This document shows, piece by piece, positions 58,837 to 64,000 of a stretch of 64,000 nucleotides of DNA (positions are counted from its first letter, which is position 1; each line of letters starts with the position of its first letter). The notes under the pieces are model-generated. The model ran no database searches. It was not told the origin of the DNA and was given only the letters and a program-made list of their open reading frames with translations. Made by a program: the position numbers and the translations under genes. Source of the DNA: Gammaproteobacteria bacterium (GTDB lineage: Bacteria > Pseudomonadota > Gammaproteobacteria > SZUA-152); assembly GCA_029882975.1 (NCBI GenBank), contig JAOUJW010000004.1, positions 62,001-126,000 on the forward strand. Reading direction: 5' to 3'.

Positions 58837-61518
58837 TTATGTTGGATTGTGGTCGTTCAGCAAATCAACAATGGCGGTTTCTATTCGGCGCAACTGTTCT
58901 TTGTCAGTAATTTCCCTATGGTTTGAGTCTGTGACAAAAAATATATCCTCTGCCTTTTCTCCAAAGGTGGCGATTTTTGCGTTTTGTACTGTGACTCCGC
59001 AACGCAACAAAGCCAGGGCAATTTTAGCCAGTAAACCCGGCTGATCCAATGCCACTACTTCCATAATAGTGCGTTTATTGAGATTGTCACTACGGAAGCT
59101 GACTTCGGTGGGAATAGTGAAATGTTTTAGTTGGCGCGGAAGCTGAACTCTGGTTTTTTCGATAATGATGTTTTCCAGTTTCGGGCTGACCAAAAGCCAG
59201 GACAGAGATTCTATAAGATCGTCGATGCGGTGTTGATCCGAAATGACGTCGCCTGATTTTTCCAGAATAATAAACGTATATAGTTTATAGTCCAGCCGGG
59301 AAGAGCTAATGCGGGCGTTGGCGATGGTGAGGCCGGCTCGCTCCAAGGTGGCGGTAATTATGGCAAAGACTTCCGGATGGTCTTTGGCGCAAACAAAAAG
59401 TTCCGTGCCTCCGCGATGTGTTCGAGGGCGAACCAACACCAGCGGTAACCGTTCAATGGAGTGGTGTAGTATGGATTTGGTGTGCCAGACGATTTCGTCC
59501 ACTGAGTGACGGCCAAAATAATCCTGTTCCAGGCTGTTCCAATATTTATCGATTTGCTCAGGGTCAAATTCACGTTGCAATTGGCGCAGGGCCAGGGATT
59601 TGATCTCTAACTCTTTTTCCGATTGTTCGATCGGATTACCTAAACCTCGGCGAAAGGCACGTGTGGTGGTGTAGTATAGCTCCATCAACAGGGCATTTTT
59701 CCAGGAGTTCCACAAGCTGGGGCTGGTGGCGCGGATATCGGCTACGGTGAGCAGGTAGAGATAATCGAGGCGTTCTTGCGTGCCCACGGTGTGGGCAAAT
59801 TCCTGAATGACGGTGTTGTCACTAATATCCTTTCTTTGCGCCGTGGTAGACATGATCAGATGGTTTTCCACCAGCCAGGCAATGATATTGGTATCATAAT
59901 GACTCAATCCGTGGGTTTTACTAAATTCGATAGAATCCTGTGCCCCCAGAGTGGAGTGATCACCGCCGCGGCCTTTGGCTATATCGTGGAAAAAGCCGGC
60001 CAGGAACAACAATTCCGGTTTGGCGATGTTCTGAATGATTTCACTGCATAGTGGAAATTCATGGTAATGCCGGGGCACGGTAAAGCGACGTAAGTTTCGA
60101 ACCAAAGACAGGGTGTGTTCATCCACAGTAAATACGTGAAACAAATCGTGCTGCATCAGTCCTACGATATTGCCGAAAGCCGGTAAATAGGCAGCGAGCA
60201 CACCGTAACGGTTCATACGTCTGAGCTCATGAGTCAGGCCTTGAGGCTGCCGAAAAATTTCCATGAACAAACTTTGGCAGCGCAGGTCTTTGCGAAAATT
60301 TTCATCGATGAGATAGCAATGGTCACGAATCAGGCGTATGGTTTGTGCGCGGACGCCCTTTAAGTCCTGTCGTTGTGCCAGAATTAGAAATATCTCCAGC
60401 AGTGCAAAAGGATTGCGTTTAAATACCCGGTCGTGGTTGACTTCGATAAAACCGTAGCTTTCCTGGAAACGACGGTTAATGGGTTTGACATGAGCCGGCT
60501 GGCCTTCTTGTAATATATTTTCGTCAAATAATTGCAGCAACATTTCGTTGAGTCGGTTCAGATCCATCACCGTGCTGTAGTATTGCTTCATCATTTGTTC
60601 CACAGCCAGGCGGTGTTCGCTGTCTTTATAACCAAAACGGTGGGCTAAAACCCGTTGGTAGTCGAACAGCAGTCGGTCTTCTTTACGCGTCGCCAATAAG
60701 TGCAGGCCAAAGCGAATTTTCCAGAGAAAATCCTGGCTTTTTTCCAGCGTTTCAAATTCTTGAGGCGTCAGAAACCCTCTATCCACCAGATCTTTGAGGG
60801 TTGTAACCCCAAAGTGGCGTTTGGCGACCCAGCCAATCACCTGGATGTCACGCAGGCCACCCGGATTCTCCTTGATGTTGGGTTCCAGGTTATAGGAGGT
60901 GTCACCAAAACGATGATGACGTTGGATTTGTTCTTCAATTTTGGCTTGATAAAATTTCCGACCGGGCCAAATTTTTTCCGGGCCTGTGGCCTCCAGTAAC
61001 ACTTGATACAAATTCTTGTCGCCCGCCAGGAGCCTGGATTCCATCAGATTAGTCGCAATGGTGATGTCATTGTCTGCATGTTGGATGCATTCGGCCAGTG
61101 AGCGCACGCTATGGCCTACATCAAGTTTCATATCCCAGAGCAATGTTAGAAACTGTTCTATCTGAGAGTCGAGCATGCCGCTGTGTTCGTTGTGCAGCAG
61201 CACTAATATATCCACATCAGAGGCGGGGTGAAGCTCGCCGCGACCATAACCCCCCACGGCGATTAAGCTGGCGCTTTGGGGGTCTTCCAGGTAGTGGTTC
61301 CAGGCGCGACGCAGCAGCTGATCGATCAGCCGTGCTCGGAGCAGGACCAGCTCATGGACGGGAATATCTCTTTCAAATCGGGCCGCCAGAATCTTGTCGC
61401 CCTGCTGGGCAGCCTTTTTAAACAGAATGACCGGGTTGGCTCCGGCCTGCAGTGCCGTTTCAAAGGCCTGCGGATCCCACAGTTCCGCATCGATAATCTC
61501 GTTGTCAAGAAAATTCAA
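58837..61518 (-). CDS. glnD: Bifunctional PII uridylyltransferase/uridylyl-removing enzyme
   Basis: 893 aa, full length. Nucleotidyltransferase domain (GGYGRGELHPASDVDILVL), HD domain for uridylyl removal (LFLAGFFHDIAKGRGGDHS) and two C-terminal ACT domains (EVFAIITATLERAGLTIANARI, VVALDQPGLLAKIALALLRCG). It senses glutamine and modifies PII. Overlaps map by 4 nt (ATGA), the classic glnD-map arrangement. Confidence 0.97.
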   Translation of the reverse strand: MNFLDNEIIDAELWDPQAFETALQAGANPVILFKKAAQQGDKILAARFERDIPVHELVLLRARLIDQLLRRAWNHYLEDPQSASLIAVGGYGRGELHPASDVDILVLLHNEHSGMLDSQIEQFLTLLWDMKLDVGHSVRSLAECIQHADNDITIATNLMESRLLAGDKNLYQVLLEATGPEKIWPGRKFYQAKIEEQIQRHHRFGDTSYNLEPNIKENPGGLRDIQVIGWVAKRHFGVTTLKDLVDRGFLTPQEFETLEKSQDFLWKIRFGLHLLATRKEDRLLFDYQRVLAHRFGYKDSEHRLAVEQMMKQYYSTVMDLNRLNEMLLQLFDENILQEGQPAHVKPINRRFQESYGFIEVNHDRVFKRNPFALLEIFLILAQRQDLKGVRAQTIRLIRDHCYLIDENFRKDLRCQSLFMEIFRQPQGLTHELRRMNRYGVLAAYLPAFGNIVGLMQHDLFHVFTVDEHTLSLVRNLRRFTVPRHYHEFPLCSEIIQNIAKPELLFLAGFFHDIAKGRGGDHSTLGAQDSIEFSKTHGLSHYDTNIIAWLVENHLIMSTTAQRKDISDNTVIQEFAHTVGTQERLDYLYLLTVADIRATSPSLWNSWKNALLMELYYTTTRAFRRGLGNPIEQSEKELEIKSLALRQLQREFDPEQIDKYWNSLEQDYFGRHSVDEIVWHTKSILHHSIERLPLVLVRPRTHRGGTELFVCAKDHPEVFAIITATLERAGLTIANARISSSRLDYKLYTFIILEKSGDVISDQHRIDDLIESLSWLLVSPKLENIIIEKTRVQLPRQLKHFTIPTEVSFRSDNLNKRTIMEVVALDQPGLLAKIALALLRCGVTVQNAKIATFGEKAEDIFFVTDSNHREITDKEQLRRIETAIVDLLNDHNPT

Positions 61519-62285
61519 AACGGTGCTTCGTCGGGTCGCAGAGTAAGAACCTCAAAGCCGGTATCGGTTACCAGCAGAGTGTGTTCCCACTGTGCCGACA
61601 GGGTGCGGTCTTTGGTGACCACCGTCCAACCATCCGGAAGTGTTTTTACCCCCGGTTTGCCTGCATTCACCATAGGTTCAATGGTGAAGGTCATGCCTGC
61701 TTCCAGTACTTCGCCGGTACCCGGCGTGCCGTAGTGGGGCACTTGAGGCGCTTCGTGAAACTGGCGGCCAATGCCATGGCCGCAGTAATCACGTACGACT
61801 GAACAATTATTTTGTTCGGCGTGTTGCTGGATAGCGTGTCCAATGTCACCTAAGTGTACGCCGGGTTTTACTTTTTTAATGCCGATACTCAGGCATTCGT
61901 AGCTGATGCGGCTGACACGTTGGGCAATGATGGAAGGTTCGCCGATATAAAACATTTGGCTGGTATCACCATGAAAACCGTCTTTAATGACGGTGATATC
62001 CACATTGATTATGTCGCCATTTTTCAAACGCTTATTGCTGGGAATTCCATGACAGACCTGGTGGTTAATCGATGTGCAAATGGACTTCGGGAAACCGTGA
62101 TAATTGAGAGGGGCGGGGATGGCATGTTGCTCATTGACAATAAAATCATGACAAATTCGGTCCAGTTCCTCTGTGGTAATCCCGGCTTGCACATGGGGTT
62201 GTATCATGACCAATACGTCGGCGGCCAAACGCCCGGCAACGCGCATTTTCTCGACTTCTTCTGCATTTTTTATATGAATACCCAT
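61515..62285 (-). CDS. map: Type I methionine aminopeptidase
   Basis: 256-aa N-terminal methionine-removing enzyme. Metal ligands in NYHGFPKSICTSINHQVCHGIP, VDITVIKDGFHGDTSQMF, DYCGHGIGRQFHEAPQVPHYG, MTFTIEPMVN and WEHTLLV. Divergent from rpsB, as in E. coli. Start ATG preceded by weak sequence. Confidence 0.97.
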   Translation of the reverse strand: MGIHIKNAEEVEKMRVAGRLAADVLVMIQPHVQAGITTEELDRICHDFIVNEQHAIPAPLNYHGFPKSICTSINHQVCHGIPSNKRLKNGDIINVDITVIKDGFHGDTSQMFYIGEPSIIAQRVSRISYECLSIGIKKVKPGVHLGDIGHAIQQHAEQNNCSVVRDYCGHGIGRQFHEAPQVPHYGTPGTGEVLEAGMTFTIEPMVNAGKPGVKTLPDGWTVVTKDRTLSAQWEHTLLVTDTGFEVLTLRPDEAPF

Positions 62286-62333
62286 GATAATCGTCGAATC
62301 ACTCCGTTTTTTTAGCTAATGAACCCTGTCGGA

Positions 62334-62362
62334 TTGTTGTTATGTCTGTTTTATGGTATAAA
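62334..62362 (+). promoter_or_regulatory. Promoter of the rpsB-tsf operon
   Basis: TTGTTG (62334-62339), 17-nt spacer, TATAAA (62357-62362), then a GC-rich discriminator (GCCCGCGCC), typical of stringently controlled ribosomal promoters. Initiation near 62369. Confidence 0.72.
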
Positions 62363-62389
62363 GCCCGCGCCGATATGGCAATCTTGTTG

Positions 62390-62500
62390 CAGGTTTCGGC
62401 CTGCAGTTAATTTCACACATGTTCCGACACATATATCCGGGTGCCTGGGTTAACCCCCTGGTTGGTATATGGGGCACATGGAGGCATAACCCAACAGTGG
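62390..62500 (+). ncRNA. rpsB leader (t44-type S2 autoregulatory element)
   Basis: About 140 nt of leader precede rpsB. It contains CGGGTGCCTGGGTTAACCCCC and, near its 3' end, GGAGGCATAACCC, the hallmark sequence of the gammaproteobacterial rpsB leader known as t44 RNA, which binds S2 to repress translation. Hairpins GCAGGTTTCGGCCTGC (62390-62405) and CTGGGTTAACCCCCTGG form its stems. Boundaries are approximate. Confidence 0.65.
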
Positions 62501-62509
62501 AGTAAAAAT

Positions 62510-63418
62510 ATGTCAGCAGTTACTATGCGTCAAATGCTTGAGGCAGGTGTTCATTTTGGCCATCAAGCGCGTTATTGGAATCCCAAAATGGCTCCCTTTA
62601 TTTTTGGCGAGCGCAATAAAATTCATATTATCAATCTGGAAAAAACTTTGCCCGCATTTAATGATGCCGCAAATTTCCTCGGAAAAATTACCGCAAACAA
62701 AGGTAAGGTACTGATTGTCGGTACAAAAAGGGCAGCACGCGATGTGGTTAAAGAACAGGCTTCCCTGTGCAATATGCCTTTTGTTAACCATCGCTGGTTA
62801 GGCGGAATGCTCACCAATTTTCAGACAGTGAAACAGTCTATCAAACGTTTGCGTGAACTGGAAACCATGGAAACTGACGGTAGCTTTGCCCGTTTAAACA
62901 AAAAAGAAGCCTTGATGTTGACGCGGGAAAAGGAAAAGCTTGACCGTAGCTTGGGTGGTATCAAGGATATGGGTGGTCTGCCCAGCGCCTTGTTCGTGAT
63001 TGATGTGGGACACGAGAAAATCGCTGTAAACGAAGCTAAAAAACTGGGTATTCCAGTGGTGGGTGTCGTGGACACCAATAACAGTCCGGACGGAATCGAT
63101 TATGTCATCCCTGGCAATGACGACGCCATTCGCGCCATTCGCTTGTATGTCGAATCCATTTCTAAAGCCGTTCTGGAAAGTCGCCCCGACCCTATGCTGT
63201 TGAGTGGACCGGACGACGGATTTGTGGAGTTGGATGACAGCGGTGCTGTAGTGGCCGACGCAGCCCCCAAAAAGACGGCGGCGCCTAAGAAAAAAGCGAC
63301 TGTGAAAAAGAAAGCGACCGTGAAGAAAAAAGCTGCACCGAAGGAAGAAGCGGGTGATGCGGCAGCCAAGAAAAAAGCTGCACCCAAAAAAGCCGTTAAG
63401 AAAAAGACGGCTGAGTAA
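62510..63418 (+). CDS. rpsB: 30S ribosomal protein S2, with a Lys/Ala-rich tail
   Basis: 302 aa. Canonical S2 body: [62 protein letters not shown]-like [16 protein letters not shown] and [21 protein letters not shown]. The last ~60 residues are a basic repeat of KKKA/ATVKKK units absent from the 241-aa E. coli protein. ATG 62510 is chosen with GGAG 8 nt upstream. Confidence 0.97.
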   Translation: MSAVTMRQMLEAGVHFGHQARYWNPKMAPFIFGERNKIHIINLEKTLPAFNDAANFLGKITANKGKVLIVGTKRAARDVVKEQASLCNMPFVNHRWLGGMLTNFQTVKQSIKRLRELETMETDGSFARLNKKEALMLTREKEKLDRSLGGIKDMGGLPSALFVIDVGHEKIAVNEAKKLGIPVVGVVDTNNSPDGIDYVIPGNDDAIRAIRLYVESISKAVLESRPDPMLLSGPDDGFVELDDSGAVVADAAPKKTAAPKKKATVKKKATVKKKAAPKEEAGDAAAKKKAAPKKAVKKKTAE

Positions 63419-63452
63419 TTCGGAAACTATCAGCGTTTTCGGCACGTAACAT

Positions 63453-63475
63453 AAGGGGGCCTGGCCCCCTTTTTC
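63453..63475 (+). terminator. Terminator/attenuator between rpsB and tsf
   Basis: GGGGG CCTGG CCCCC stem-loop followed by TTTTT. It should partly terminate transcription before tsf and tune the S2/EF-Ts ratio. Confidence 0.85.
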
Positions 63476-63534
63476 AGATAATTGGATGGATATTCCTGTC
63501 CATCACCGTTTAATGAATATGAGGAATTGGGAAT

Positions 63535-64000
63535 ATGGCGATTACAGCGGCATTGGTAAAAGAACTTCGTGAACGCACATCAGCTGGAATGATGGAGTGT
63601 AAAAAAGCTCTGGTGGAAACCAATGGAGATTTAGAAGCTGCCATCGAGCATTTGCGTAAAACAGGTATGGCGAAGGCGGATAAGAAAGCGGACCGTACAG
63701 CGGCCGATGGTTTGATTATCATCCGCATCAGCGATGATCAGAAATTGGCAGTCATGGTCGAGGTGAACTGCGAAACTGACTTCGTGGCAAAAGACGAGAA
63801 TTTTCAAAATTTCGCTAATGAAGTAGGTGATTTGACCCTGGCGAATCAACCGGCGGATTTGGACGCCTTGTTGGCGATGAAAATGAACAGCGGTGACAAT
63901 GTTTCCGACAGCACCAAGGCTTTAACCGCCAAAATTGGTGAGAAAATGGAAGTTCGCCGTTTTACCCTGCTCAAAGCCAGCGATGGTGCTTTCTCCAGTT
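63535..64000 (+). CDS. tsf: Elongation factor Ts (N-terminal part)
   Basis: 155 codons to the right edge. N-terminal UBA-like domain [26 protein letters not shown] and the core [17 protein letters not shown] (the TDFV motif that touches EF-Tu). It catalyses nucleotide exchange on EF-Tu. GAGGAATT precedes the ATG. The gene continues beyond the window. Confidence 0.97.
   Translation, partial: MAITAALVKELRERTSAGMMECKKALVETNGDLEAAIEHLRKTGMAKADKKADRTAADGLIIIRISDDQKLAVMVEVNCETDFVAKDENFQNFANEVGDLTLANQPADLDALLAMKMNSGDNVSDSTKALTAKIGEKMEVRRFTLLKASDGAFSS

Overview
The window reads as a chromosomal segment of a free-living gammaproteobacterium. Two conserved blocks support this: rnr-rlmB-rpsF-rpsR-(DUF2232)-rplI-dnaB-alr-radA-pilZ (30.1-41 kb), and dapE/yffB/dapD/dapC plus glnD-map facing rpsB-tsf (48-64 kb). 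The many signal peptides, lipoproteins and outer-membrane barrels fit a Gram-negative cell. I cannot name the genus. Base composition looks near 50% GC, with a visibly AT-richer patch at 45-48 kb.

Region by region. 0-9 kb: end of an unknown gene, a peroxiredoxin-glutaredoxin fusion, a small membrane protein, a cupredoxin, an LbtU-type porin, a stomatin/NfeD pair, a small secreted protein and a large Calx-beta surface protein. 9-11 kb: a CoA-binding protein and an ECF sigma/anti-sigma pair. 11.1-13.6 kb: a His-rich metal locus in which a HupE permease is fused to a periplasmic domain and accompanied by a PII-like DUF3240 protein and two His-rich proteins. 13.8-15.5 kb: a secreted galactose/glyoxal-oxidase-type copper radical oxidase. 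16.1-20.5 kb: a five-gene lipid operon resembling E. coli ynbABC (CDP-alcohol phosphotransferase, CdsA-like, hydrolase-methyltransferase), extended by SnoaL-like and isoprenylcysteine-methyltransferase-like membrane proteins. 20.7-28.7 kb: GNAT, glutathione reductase, an ankyrin/LAS-peptidase lipoprotein, a glutamine amidotransferase, an SBBP-repeat protein, and a TetR gene facing a decayed SDR gene. 28.8-29.6 kb: a FitAB-type toxin-antitoxin pair, followed by tRNA-Leu(CAG). 30.1-41 kb: the housekeeping block. 41.0-44.8 kb: a GDSL lipoprotein, then a TetR-controlled CPBP-protease/Omp85-barrel operon. 45.1-47.8 kb: a compact restriction-modification island (ribbon-helix-helix regulator, C5 methyltransferase, HNH nuclease, Vsr). 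48-52.7 kb: lysine/DAP biosynthesis genes and an EamA transporter. 52.7-58.8 kb: a VOC protein, a transglutaminase-like protein, two outer-membrane barrels and an FHA/serine-protease pair. 58.8-64 kb: glnD, map, rpsB and the start of tsf.

The accessory loci most worth attention are the HupE-fusion metal operon, the extended ynbABC-like lipid operon, the RHH-controlled restriction island and the TetR/CPBP/Omp85 envelope operon. Two unrelated genes carry 15-bp tandem repeats. Regulatory structure is clear at rpsF and rpsB (leaders), at both TetR genes and the RHH gene (palindromes), and at tRNA-Leu (promoter and terminator).
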